DNA from: Candidatus Thalassarchaeaceae archaeon
GTDB taxonomy: Archaea; Thermoplasmatota; Poseidoniia; Poseidoniales; Thalassarchaeaceae
Reading direction: 5' to 3'
Length of the DNA stretch: 15,581 nucleotides
Assembly: GCA_030747475.1 (NCBI GenBank)
Contig: JASLKO010000056.1
Coordinates: forward strand, 1 to 15,581
Made by a program: the position numbers and the translations under genes. A model generated the notes under the pieces. That model was not told the origin of the DNA. It searched no databases and saw only the letters and a list, made by a program, of their open reading frames with translations. Shown in pieces: positions 1-6,757 of the stretch. The stretch's first letter is position 1. Each line of letters begins with the position of its first letter.

Positions 1-900
1 AATTGTCGAAATCACCCTACAACATCACAAGTATTGCAAAGAATCGCGACCACATTGGATGAGCGGCACCCTGAACGAGGGTTTTCGGCATCTGAAGTCA
101 TCCAAGGCATTCGACGCAATCTCCGTACACGCAATCAGCACATGTTGTTGATTCTAGATGAAGTCGACCACCTGCTACGAAAAGATGGAGCCGACTTGCT
201 CTACCAATTGCTCCGCATCGATGAAGGTCGGAATGAATCTGGCACATTGTCCCTTATTCTCATCAGCCAGGAACAGGTTTTAGATCAACTCGAAGGAGCG
301 ATCATCTCTAGATTTGGGCGGTCAAATCATTTGCCATTGAAACCATACAATGCCACACAATTGACGGCCATCGCATCCCAACGTGCATCGCTTTCGACGC
401 GTACTGGTGCAGTTAGTGAGGAAATACTCACATTGATTGGTCAGGCTTCGGAAGACACAGGTGATGCAAGGGTTGCAATCGAACTTCTTGAGGCAGCGGT
501 AATGCGTGCTGAGAAAGGTGGTTTCCAAGAGGTCGAAGCCAGGCATGTACAGAGAGATGCTGTTTCTCGTGGCCGTACTGTTGAACCCAGTGTTGTCGAT
601 GAACTCAACAAACATGAACAGATGATTTTACTGGCGATCTGTCGACGCTTGCGACGCAATCCTGATGTCACATCTGGAGATGCTGAAAAGTTGTATCAGG
701 TTGTTTGTGAAGAATATGAAGCCAAGCCGCGTGGCCATACAACATTCTGGAAGCATCTGAAAACGCTTGAAACAAAAGGACTCATGGAATCTCGTACTGG
801 TACCGCAAGTGCCGGACGCGGTAGAACGCAACACATCACAATGCCACAAAGTCTCCCTGGACAACTCGAAACCCGCCTTGAACACGCTCTAAAGCGGTGA
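1..900 (+). CDS. Orc1/Cdc6 replication initiator, 3' part (5' end outside window)
   Basis: Archaeal Orc1/Cdc6 proteins bind origins and load the MCM helicase. The reading frame is open from base 1 to the TGA at 898-900, giving 299 residues. The Walker A part and the true start therefore lie upstream of the window. Seen here: Walker B LILDEVD (the DE pair encoded at 157-162), a sensor-1-like strand LSLILIS, an arginine-rich ISRFGR segment in the arginine-finger region, and a sensor-2-like GDARVAIELL. About 95 C-terminal residues follow that fit the family's winged-helix DNA-binding domain (LNKHEQMILLAICRRL, then TTFWKHLKTLETKGL). Family members are usually near 400 residues, so roughly 100 are missing. 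The TTG at 34 is internal and should not be taken as the start. orc1/cdc6 genes often lie next to an origin, so the sequence upstream of the window would be the place to look for one. Confidence 0.93.
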   Translation, partial: NCRNHPTTSQVLQRIATTLDERHPERGFSASEVIQGIRRNLRTRNQHMLLILDEVDHLLRKDGADLLYQLLRIDEGRNESGTLSLILISQEQVLDQLEGAIISRFGRSNHLPLKPYNATQLTAIASQRASLSTRTGAVSEEILTLIGQASEDTGDARVAIELLEAAVMRAEKGGFQEVEARHVQRDAVSRGRTVEPSVVDELNKHEQMILLAICRRLRRNPDVTSGDAEKLYQVVCEEYEAKPRGHTTFWKHLKTLETKGLMESRTGTASAGRGRTQHITMPQSLPGQLETRLEHALKR

Positions 901-950
901 ATTTGGCATAAACACGCCAATCACCTACGGTGGAATACGCCGAACCGCTC

Positions 951-955
951 TTATA
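951..955 (+). promoter_or_regulatory. Possible TATA element upstream of rps6e
   Basis: TTATA lies 37-41 nt before the ATG at 992 in the 91-nt gap between orc1 and rps6e. The distance would suit a short leader carrying the GAGGT ribosome binding site at 981-985. The match is weak and a run of G follows it, so this is a tentative call. Confidence 0.3.
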
Positions 956-991
956 GGGGGCTTCTGTCGCCGAGGCGCACGAGGTTTGAGC

Positions 992-1483
992 ATGGCTGAA
1001 CAAGTTTTCAAAGCGGTCGTAAACGATACTGACCCCTCCAGTGGAGGAAAGGCGTACGCAGTCGACATTAGTGGCTCAAACTACAATCACTTTCTAGGGA
1101 AGAAAATCGGTGATTCTGTCGATGGAATCTTCGTCGGAGATGGAGATGTCACACTTGGTGGCTTCAAACTCCAAATCACCGGTGGTTCAGACCTCACTGG
1201 TACACCAATGCGCAGTGACCTCGATGGTGGTGGCCGCAAAAAGGTCCTCGTCTCACCTTCAACTGGTTTCAAGGGCCACAAAATTGTGAAGAAAAAGGGC
1301 GGTCGTTACCGCTACACATACAATGGTCTTCGAAAGCGTCGGGCCTTCCGCGGCAATGTCATCTCCTCGGACACGCGCCAGATCAACCTCAAGGTTGTCG
1401 AGAGTGGAAACAAATCACTCTCGGACATCTTCTCAGCCAGCAGTAGTGATGATGCTGGTGATGAGGCTGACAGTGCGGAGTGA
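992..1483 (+). CDS. rps6e: Small-subunit ribosomal protein eS6 (S6e)
   Basis: Component of the archaeal/eukaryotic 30S/40S subunit. The 163-residue product has the family pattern throughout: an N-terminal beta-rich part (VFKAVVNDTDPSSGGKAYAV), the central LGGFKLQITGGSDLTGTPMR segment at about residues 54-73, and the basic stretch around GGRYRYTYNGLRKRRAFRGN. The C-terminal tail of about 20 residues is Ser/Asp/Glu rich. The ATG at 992 is preferred over the in-frame TTG at 986 because GAGGT at 981-985 sits at proper spacing. The stop is followed after 19 nt by aif2g. The rps6e-aif2g pair is a familiar archaeal arrangement and the two are probably co-transcribed. Confidence 0.96.
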   Translation: MAEQVFKAVVNDTDPSSGGKAYAVDISGSNYNHFLGKKIGDSVDGIFVGDGDVTLGGFKLQITGGSDLTGTPMRSDLDGGGRKKVLVSPSTGFKGHKIVKKKGGRYRYTYNGLRKRRAFRGNVISSDTRQINLKVVESGNKSLSDIFSASSSDDAGDEADSAE

Positions 1484-1502
1484 CCAGGAGTTGTGACACC
1501 AG

Positions 1503-2750
1503 ATGGCCAAGAAGCGTGAGCTACCCGGCCAACCTGAGGTCAACATTGGACTCGTTGGACACGTGGATCATGGAAAAACAACGTTGACACAAGCCCTTTC
1601 TGGAACTTGGACGGACACACATTCAGAAGAAAGGAAGCGTGGCATCAGCATCAAACTGGGTTATGCAGATACCGCATTTTATCGAACCAAGGGCGGAGAT
1701 GCCTACGCCATGGGCAAACGACCCGATGGCAAGGCCGATGATGCCAAAGAATTGCTTCGAACTGTATCATTTGTCGATGCACCCGGGCACGAGACCCTGA
1801 TGGCAGTGATGATTTCTGGGTCTTCAATCATGGATGGCGCCTTACTGCTAATCGCTGCAAATGAAGAATGCCCACAACCACAAACACGTGAACACTTGAT
1901 GGCATTGGAAATTGCGGGCATTGAGAATATTGTTGTCGTTCAAAACAAGGTGGACCTTGTCAGTCGCGAAAGAGCCATTGAGTCTCATGCCGAAATCAAG
2001 GCATTCATTGCAGGAACCATTGCTGAAAGTGCACCAGTCATCCCCGTTAGCGCTCATCACGATGTAAATCTAGACATCCTCATCAATGCGATTGAAGATA
2101 CAATTCCAACCCCAGATCTGCGAGAAAAGGAGAATGGGCTGATGTATGTCGCCCGTTCATTTGACATCAACCGCCCTGGCGCACGACCATCGAAGTTGAA
2201 GGGGGGCATCATTGGAGGCTCTGTGGTCGCAGGGACATTCAAGAAAGGTGACGAAATTGTCATCGCACCAGGTCGAAAAATATCTGAAGGAAACAAGGCT
2301 CGTTGGGAACCCATTGAAACGAAAATCTCCAGTGTTCAAAGTGGTGGATTAGATTTGGATTCAGTTCACGCAGGTGGATTGTGTGGTGTCGCCACACCCT
2401 TGGATCCATTCCATACCAAATCAGACAACCTATCGGGACAAGTCATGGCCAGAGCAGGTGAATTGCCACCCGTTTGGGATACCCTCGACATCACCCTAAA
2501 TTTGCTCAAAGAAATGGTCACCAGTGGAGAAGGAGATGGAGAGAAAGTTCGCCCACTACAACCTGGTGAAATGTTGATGCTGAATTCGGCCACAGCAACA
2601 AGTGTTGGTGTGGTATCTGCCGTCAAAGGAAAGGATGCAACCCTCAATCTCCGATTGCCGATTTGTGCTCTAACCGGAAGTCGAATCACACTCTCTAGGC
2701 GTGTTGGCAGTCGTTGGCGCCTAATCGGTCACGGTGTCATTGCGGGGTGA
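1503..2750 (+). CDS. eif2g: Translation initiation factor aIF2 subunit gamma
   Basis: GTPase subunit of the heterotrimer that carries initiator Met-tRNA to the small ribosomal subunit. The 415-residue length is normal for the family. All GTPase motifs are intact: G1 GHVDHGKT at residues 19-26, switch 1 around RGISIKLGYADT, G3 DAPGH at 92-96, G4 NKVD at 148-151 and G5 SAHH at 183-186. The two C-terminal beta-barrel domains follow from about residue 205. Unusually, the stretch between switch 1 and G3 (residues 58-88), where many archaeal homologues carry two CxxC zinc-binding pairs, has no cysteine. It reads instead as a Gly/Asp/Lys-rich linker. The ATG at 1503 follows the rps6e stop closely. 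The 3' end overlaps the possible upstream start of the next gene. Confidence 0.97.
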   Translation: MAKKRELPGQPEVNIGLVGHVDHGKTTLTQALSGTWTDTHSEERKRGISIKLGYADTAFYRTKGGDAYAMGKRPDGKADDAKELLRTVSFVDAPGHETLMAVMISGSSIMDGALLLIAANEECPQPQTREHLMALEIAGIENIVVVQNKVDLVSRERAIESHAEIKAFIAGTIAESAPVIPVSAHHDVNLDILINAIEDTIPTPDLREKENGLMYVARSFDINRPGARPSKLKGGIIGGSVVAGTFKKGDEIVIAPGRKISEGNKARWEPIETKISSVQSGGLDLDSVHAGGLCGVATPLDPFHTKSDNLSGQVMARAGELPPVWDTLDITLNLLKEMVTSGEGDGEKVRPLQPGEMLMLNSATATSVGVVSAVKGKDATLNLRLPICALTGSRITLSRRVGSRWRLIGHGVIAG

Positions 2751-2754
2751 AATC

Positions 2755-3117
2755 TTGGCGGGTATACTCGTCGATGCTTGCGGCTGGGTCGCTGTAGTCG
2801 ATGCCCGAATCAACATCGATTTGGCTTTAGAAACACAAGTGGGACCTGTTGAACTCAAAGTAACAGAGGCAGTCATGGGTGAACTTGAACGCCTTTCTGA
2901 GCGTGAAGCAAAGCCCATGCTACTCGATTTGCTCAGTGAACGAGCGGAGATTGTTTCCGGACAAGGTGAACATACGGATGATGAATTACTACACTTGTCA
3001 ACAACTCAAGGGTGGCCGGTTCTCACTGTAGACAAATCTCTCAAAGCACGACTCCACAATGCAAATGCATCAGTCATCGAAGTTCATGGTACCAATGCTT
3101 TGAGATTGATCGAATAG
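2755..3117 (+). CDS. PIN-domain nuclease-like protein next to aif2g
   Basis: A single PIN domain (metal-dependent RNase fold) of 120 residues. The four acidic positions expected of an active PIN site are visible: D7 (ILVDACGW), E43 (MGELERL), D75 or D76 (HTDDELLHLS) and D93 (TVDKSLKARL). Small PIN proteins beside aif2g occur in other archaea and are thought to act in RNA or rRNA processing. No partner antitoxin gene is visible, so a housekeeping role is more likely than toxin-antitoxin. The chosen start is TTG 2755, because GGGGTGA (2744-2750) lies 4 nt upstream and the beta-1 strand begins at once. The alternative is GTG 2734, which overlaps aif2g by 17 nt but lacks a ribosome binding site. 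Expression is probably coupled to aif2g translation. Confidence 0.83.
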   Translation: MAGILVDACGWVAVVDARINIDLALETQVGPVELKVTEAVMGELERLSEREAKPMLLDLLSERAEIVSGQGEHTDDELLHLSTTQGWPVLTVDKSLKARLHNANASVIEVHGTNALRLIE

Positions 3118-3125
3118 GTGGCGAA

Positions 3126-3239
3126 ATGCCAAGGTTCAGTGACGATGGGCGTTGGACAGAATCGGATACTAATCAAGTGGATGGGAAATTTGAATCCCAT
3201 TCTTATCGGCCATATTCAATGTCCACCGTAGGGTTTTGA
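3126..3239 (+). CDS. Possible 37-residue small ORF, function unknown
   Basis: ATG at 3126 follows AGGTGG (3115-3120) at a spacing of 5 nt, directly after the PIN gene stop. The ORF encodes a polar, soluble-looking 37-residue peptide (MPRFSDDGRWTESDTNQVDG at its start) with no recognised domain. Its 3' part (3169-3239) overlaps the 3' end of the convergent gene on the minus strand. It may be a real small gene, a decayed remnant or chance. The ribosome binding site is the only positive sign. Confidence 0.3.
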   Translation: MPRFSDDGRWTESDTNQVDGKFESHSYRPYSMSTVGF

Positions 3240-3402
3240 TCACACCACGAAGTGCAGTGATATTGCGAATGGCCTCAGCATTTGATTTTCGATCCATTTT
3301 AGCGCTCTTGAAATGTTTTTGCCACAATTGCTTGCGCTCTTCGGCTTCGTTCAACATATCATGCAATTCTTCAGCATCGCGGGGTTGTCCTACTTGGGCC
3401 AT
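3169..3402 (-). CDS. Small charged helical protein, function unknown
   Basis: 77 residues, almost wholly helix-forming and rich in Lys, Arg, Glu and Asp (for example AEELHDMLNEAEERKQLWQK), suggesting one or two helices or a short coiled coil. No family was recognised. ATG 3402 is the only upstream choice, because an in-frame TGA lies 13-15 nt before it. The nearest Shine-Dalgarno-like GGGTGG is 17 nt away, too far to be convincing. It is the last gene of the minus-strand cluster, 58 nt after the DUF357 gene, and could be its cotranscribed partner. Its 3' end overlaps the possible plus-strand ORF at 3126-3239. Codon-by-codon protein character supports it as real, but its function is unknown. 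Confidence 0.68.
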   Translation of the reverse strand: MAQVGQPRDAEELHDMLNEAEERKQLWQKHFKSAKMDRKSNAEAIRNITALRGVIKTLRWTLNMADKNGIQISHPLD

Positions 3403-3460
3403 ATGCGGCCGCGGTCAAACCACCCTTTTTCAAACTGATGACAGAAATTGCTCTCAATGA

Positions 3461-3760
3461 TCATGGTAATGTGAACATGTCATCATCACCGTGGCCATCC
3501 AACAAACCAATTTTGACCGCACAATCAATCCAAGCATGTGCATAATTGATTGCACCAAAGGCACGAACCAAATCACCTTGTTCTGCAAACCACTTAGAGT
3601 CAGATGTATACGAATCTGCCATCTCCATCATCGCCGATAGGCGCAGCCCTTCTTTGGAATCACTTGAGTGAAGAGGTGTCGCTTTACCACGTGCAGCAGC
3701 TGTCAATGCGAGATACCTTTCAACCAACTCAATTGTGACTTCGATATTCGGTTCAGGCAT
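3461..3760 (-). CDS. DUF357 family archaeal protein
   Basis: 99 residues. The C-terminal half resembles the archaeal DUF357 family: a helical protein with the pattern DLVRAFGAINYAHAWIDCAV followed by a short Gly/Asp stretch and DDDMFTLP. The family's biochemical role is not known. The N-terminal half contains two predicted helices (IELVERYLALTAAARGK and a Met-rich MMEMADSYTSDSKWF). ATG 3760 has GGGAGGGAG just upstream and overlaps the end of the beta-propeller gene by 8 nt (ATGCCTGA), so translational coupling is likely. It belongs to the same minus-strand operon as the AAA-like and propeller genes. Family assignment is from pattern recognition only. Confidence 0.8.
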   Translation of the reverse strand: MPEPNIEVTIELVERYLALTAAARGKATPLHSSDSKEGLRLSAMMEMADSYTSDSKWFAEQGDLVRAFGAINYAHAWIDCAVKIGLLDGHGDDDMFTLP

Positions 3761-4790
3761 CAGCTCCCTCCCTTTGTGAAATCAAGCGACGGACATCTTC
3801 TGCCCGACCCAACGACTCGTACAGTTCGATTGCCCGACTCAACATACCAGAATCTTCTGCGTCCCGGGCAGCCTCAAAGATGACTTGTCGTTGTTCCCAA
3901 TCTAGTCGCCGGATTTCACCTGATGCAATTTCTTCGAATAAAAGCCGGCGGCGGCTGACCAAGTGTGGACCTATCCACATACGAACCAATCCATCTCTGG
4001 TCGCAGTTAGCATCCGATCCGCCAAATTTGAAGCGAGTAAATCACCGGCAGGTCGACGTTCAAAATCTTCTTCTGGTGGCAAACGAATCAAATCACCAGC
4101 CACATCTAGAGCCCACCAACCTTCTCCGGTCCATACCGCATCTAATGGGACCAAACCATCTCCTGGAACTTGGTCGATGCGGTCCCATCCAAATGGGTTG
4201 GGTACACCCTCTTGCAAGGTGCCATCGACCTGTTGAATCAATAATCTGCCATGTTGCAAACGAGACACCCATGACCATCGTGTTGTTTCGATTTGTCGTT
4301 GAGCATCATCGCCACCCAATCGAAGGGCACGAATACACCCATCTCCATCCTGTGCCAACAATATTTCACGATCAAGCCAGCCAACCATCTTCTGTAGTCG
4401 GCCTGGTCGAAGTCGACGTATACCACGGCCTCTGCGATTGAACAAGTGTATGTGATCGCCACGATCGGAGAGTAACCAACCGCCGCCAGGGCGGGCAACT
4501 ACATCTCTGAACCCTCCTGCGACCGCTCTGCCCTCTCCAAGTGGCTCACCTGTAGCCAAATCAAGTAGGAAGAAGGCGGTTCCTGCCAAAACTGCAACAT
4601 TCGTCCCGTCGTGTTCTAATCGGTAAACATCGAAAGAAAATTCACGACGCCAAAGGAAATCCCCATCTGCATTCAATCGGCGTACAACACTCCCTGCAGC
4701 AATGACACTGTCTTCCCCGACACATGCCAATGCTCCGACTCGACCCTCTACTTGGTGACTCCAAGCAATTTCCCAGCGATCTTCAGTCAT
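3753..4790 (-). CDS. Beta-propeller (WD40/PQQ-like) protein with helical C-terminus
   Basis: 345 residues. Residues 1 to about 295 consist of repeated four-stranded units with recurring patterns such as ALACVGEDSVIAAGSVVRRL, VAVLAGTAFFLLDLATGEPL and RMLTATRDGLVRMWIGPHLV. This is typical of a WD40 or PQQ-type propeller used as a protein-binding platform. Residues from about 298 form a helical pair (WEQRQVIFEAARDAEDSG, then MLSRAIELYESLGRAEDVRR) resembling a TPR or coat-protein-like alpha tail. There is no signal peptide, so it is cytoplasmic. ATG 4790 follows the stop of the upstream AAA-like gene after 2 nt, with GGAGG at 4798-4802, so the two are co-translated. The propeller-plus-helix layout suggests a scaffold for the AAA-like and DUF357 proteins; that role is inferred. 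Confidence 0.75.
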   Translation of the reverse strand: MTEDRWEIAWSHQVEGRVGALACVGEDSVIAAGSVVRRLNADGDFLWRREFSFDVYRLEHDGTNVAVLAGTAFFLLDLATGEPLGEGRAVAGGFRDVVARPGGGWLLSDRGDHIHLFNRRGRGIRRLRPGRLQKMVGWLDREILLAQDGDGCIRALRLGGDDAQRQIETTRWSWVSRLQHGRLLIQQVDGTLQEGVPNPFGWDRIDQVPGDGLVPLDAVWTGEGWWALDVAGDLIRLPPEEDFERRPAGDLLASNLADRMLTATRDGLVRMWIGPHLVSRRRLLFEEIASGEIRRLDWEQRQVIFEAARDAEDSGMLSRAIELYESLGRAEDVRRLISQREGADA

Positions 4791-4792
4791 GT

Positions 4793-6451
4793 TTAGGCCT
4801 CCATGTGGCCATCGGTGAAATGCGCCTTTGCTTGTTCTGAGATTCTAAATAATCTGGTTCGACCTTTTTTCCGTACTGAGAGAATTCCTGCCTTTTGCAG
4901 ACCATTGAAGATTTGTGAAAGACGAGGGCGACCTACAGCCAAATAGGCCTGTAATGCAGAATCAGACGGAGATACCTCCCTGGCAATTGCCGCTTCGACG
5001 ATGGAAATTTCACCATCATTGAGGGATGAGACCTTTTCGAAATCAAGTGGCAATGTTGATGCAGTTGACTTCGGTTTGCCACCACGTAAATTATCTCCAA
5101 TCGATTTTGCTGCAATCGGGTCCATGACAGGAGTTGGTTCAGGGATTGGCTCTGGAATCGGTTCTGGTTCTGGCAAAGCATCTGCAACCCAATAGGTGGT
5201 TTCGTCTGATTCCAATGCCGGAGGTTCATTTGGCAATTTCATGCCAGTATCTGGTTTGGCTTCCATCGGCCCTCCGGTTTGGCGTCGTAATGCATTGTCC
5301 AAGCCAATTTCCTGGCTAGCAGAACGGTGTCTTGCTGCAAGGCCACCAAATGCACTTATGGGGGGCGCAGGCCGATCTGAAGGCGGTGGTTCGCTACCAG
5401 GTTCCATCTGTAAAACAGCTCCACCCAATGCTTGTGACATATCTGGTTCATCAGTTTCATTGATTTCCAGGGATGGCAACTCAAAATCAGGCTCCTCGAT
5501 TGCTTCTATCTGCTCTTCAATAGGTTCATCTGGGAATTCAGGCTCAACTTCAAGTTCCATTTCCGGTATATCCCAATCAAACTCAGACTCGGGCTCAGGT
5601 TCTTCATCAAGTGATTCAAGGGGTTCAACTTCAGCTGGCATCCGATTTTTTGCATCATTCGGCTGCAAATCCATCGATTGAATCATCTCTTGTTTTCGTG
5701 AAAATGAGGTGGATGCCCCCCTCTCTGAATCTATCAAATCACGGAAATATCTCACTAGGCCTGCGGGCCGACCACCGGTTTGGGAAATGGCCTCATCGAG
5801 CAAACTCTGACGAATTGGCCAACCCTCATGGCTGACTTTCTGCATACGTTGTTTGATTAGAGAGCGCGCAGTATCCGCATTAAAGTCAGATAATGGCTCA
5901 GTAATATCATATTGATTCTGTAAATTATCTGACCATGCAGAGAGTTGGGCAGGTGTCAGGGCGACGATCACCAATGCGCGCAAACGATTGAGAATTGGCG
6001 TAATTCGCTCAAAGACTTGGGCCAATTCAGCGCCACCTACACCCGGGAAATCAAAGGTAAGAAGTGGTAAATCCGCACTATTCCCCTGCATTTTCGCAAC
6101 CATTTCCTCGACCAAGGTATTGGTTGAAGGGGGTACTTCATACCCAACAATCCTGCAAAACATCTCACTGAGGAGTGTTTGGCATGGATTTTGCTCAGGG
6201 TAATAGGAAAATGGATAGGGGGTAGGGGATAAATTACTCAGAGATTGTAGAACGGAAGTGCGCCCAGAACCTCGTTCCCCTAGCAATATCATCAATCTAG
6301 GGCTGCCAAATCGCAAATGCTGGCGTAGATCTGACATCAATTGGCTTCGACCTACGAGCAATGTGTAATCACTAGGCTCAATGGGCCTAGGTGAGAAAGG
6401 GTTCGCACGCATGTGAGGTAGATGCAATGACTTTGAAGCACTTTCAGACAT
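4793..6451 (-). CDS. AAA+-like protein with degenerate P-loop, acidic linker and C-terminal winged helix
   Basis: 552 residues in three parts. Residues about 15-245 look like an AAA+ NTPase: NPFSPR lead-in, LVGR box near 32-35, P-loop GERGSGRT at 58-65, a Walker-B-like LLTFDF at 130-135, a VIVALT strand at 161-166, and a sensor-2-like GGRPAGLVR at 226-234. The P-loop lysine is replaced by Arg64 (codon CGC), and Walker B has Asp134 but Phe in place of the catalytic Glu. ATP hydrolysis is therefore doubtful. Residues about 270-345 are very acidic, and 427-441 are PEPEP/IPEP repeats, so the linker is flexible. Residues about 476-545 form a MarR-like winged helix (GRPRLSQIFNGLQKAGILSV). It may act as a DNA-binding scaffold or regulator. 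It is the first gene of the minus-strand operon, facing the repeat-rich region 6452-6757. The AAA-plus-winged-helix order recalls Orc1/Cdc6, but no close kinship was established. Confidence 0.72.
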   Translation of the reverse strand: MSESASKSLHLPHMRANPFSPRPIEPSDYTLLVGRSQLMSDLRQHLRFGSPRLMILLGERGSGRTSVLQSLSNLSPTPYPFSYYPEQNPCQTLLSEMFCRIVGYEVPPSTNTLVEEMVAKMQGNSADLPLLTFDFPGVGGAELAQVFERITPILNRLRALVIVALTPAQLSAWSDNLQNQYDITEPLSDFNADTARSLIKQRMQKVSHEGWPIRQSLLDEAISQTGGRPAGLVRYFRDLIDSERGASTSFSRKQEMIQSMDLQPNDAKNRMPAEVEPLESLDEEPEPESEFDWDIPEMELEVEPEFPDEPIEEQIEAIEEPDFELPSLEINETDEPDMSQALGGAVLQMEPGSEPPPSDRPAPPISAFGGLAARHRSASQEIGLDNALRRQTGGPMEAKPDTGMKLPNEPPALESDETTYWVADALPEPEPIPEPIPEPTPVMDPIAAKSIGDNLRGGKPKSTASTLPLDFEKVSSLNDGEISIVEAAIAREVSPSDSALQAYLAVGRPRLSQIFNGLQKAGILSVRKKGRTRLFRISEQAKAHFTDGHMEA

Positions 6452-6564
6452 ATGGCACTCGAATTTATCTTGGGTTTAACAAGTTAACGTGTATCTAACA
6501 CATCTCCAATTGAGTTTTGAAGCGTTGAAGCAGGTACCGAATTGGTTTTCTGGCTTATTTGGTT

Positions 6565-6573
6565 ATTTTTATA
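6565..6573 (-). promoter_or_regulatory. TATA box, minus strand, for the 6451-3169 operon
   Basis: On the minus strand the sequence reads TATAAAAAT, a near-ideal archaeal TATA box. It lies 113 nt before the ATG at 6451, implying a 5' leader of roughly 85-90 nt, long for an archaeon. The 11-bp repeats at 6591-6650 sit immediately upstream of it, where TFB or activators bind. On the plus strand the same segment reads TTTTTATA, but it is too far (about 185 nt) from the HMG-CoA reductase start. Confidence 0.5.
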
Positions 6574-6590
6574 CACTAGAAAATATCCAA

Positions 6591-6650
6591 TTAACGCATT
6601 ATTAACGGGTTGTTAACGCATTCAAAGCGTTACTAACGCTTCGTTAACAC
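6591..6650. repeat. TTAACG iteron-like direct repeats plus palindrome
   Basis: Three direct repeats start at 6591, 6602 and 6613, exactly 11 bp apart: TTAACGCATTA, TTAACGGGTTG, TTAACGCATTC. They are followed by a perfect inverted repeat AAGCGTTA-C-TAACGCTT at 6625-6641 and by CGTTAAC at 6642-6648. A further GTTAACG lies at 6483-6489 and AAGCGTT at 6520-6526. Spacing close to one helical turn puts the repeats on one face of the DNA, as expected for cooperative binding by one protein. The flank at 6541-6600 is AT rich. They may be an operator for the divergent genes or an origin-like element; the sequence alone does not decide. Confidence 0.75.
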
Positions 6651-6683
6651 TTCGCAGATACCGCAGATGGGCGATTATCGTCA

Positions 6684-6691
6684 ATCTATAG
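6684..6691 (+). promoter_or_regulatory. Possible TATA element for HMG-CoA reductase
   Basis: TCTATAGG lies about 70 nt before the ATG at 6758. It is the most TATA-like plus-strand sequence in the right range. Between it and the start are two Shine-Dalgarno-like purine runs, AGGAGGT (6722-6728) and GGAGGG (6735-6740). The rest of the 306-nt intergenic region 6452-6757 holds only the repeats and the minus-strand TATA box listed separately. Confidence 0.3.
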
Positions 6692-6757
6692 GGGATTGAA
6701 CAACTTGTCTCGCAACCCTTTAGGAGGTCCAATTGGAGGGAGATATCGAGGATTGTT

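Noticed and set aside
2755..3117. A VapC-type toxin of a toxin-antitoxin pair
   Set aside because: No antitoxin-like gene is adjacent, and the association with aif2g fits a housekeeping PIN protein better.
3405..3412. GCGGCCGC palindrome in the gap before the small helical gene
   Set aside because: An isolated 8-bp GC palindrome with no related copies; chance is adequate.
3421..3430. A plus-strand T-run (CACCCTTTTT) as a terminator of the aif2g-PIN transcript
   Set aside because: It lies about 300 nt past the last firm plus-strand gene and inside the opposing operon. A five-T run is too weak to call.
5129..5173. A short tandem DNA repeat of GG(T/A)TC(T/A)GG-like units
   Set aside because: It is the codon-level image of the PEPEP/IPEP linker (residues 427-441) of the AAA-like protein, not an independent DNA element.
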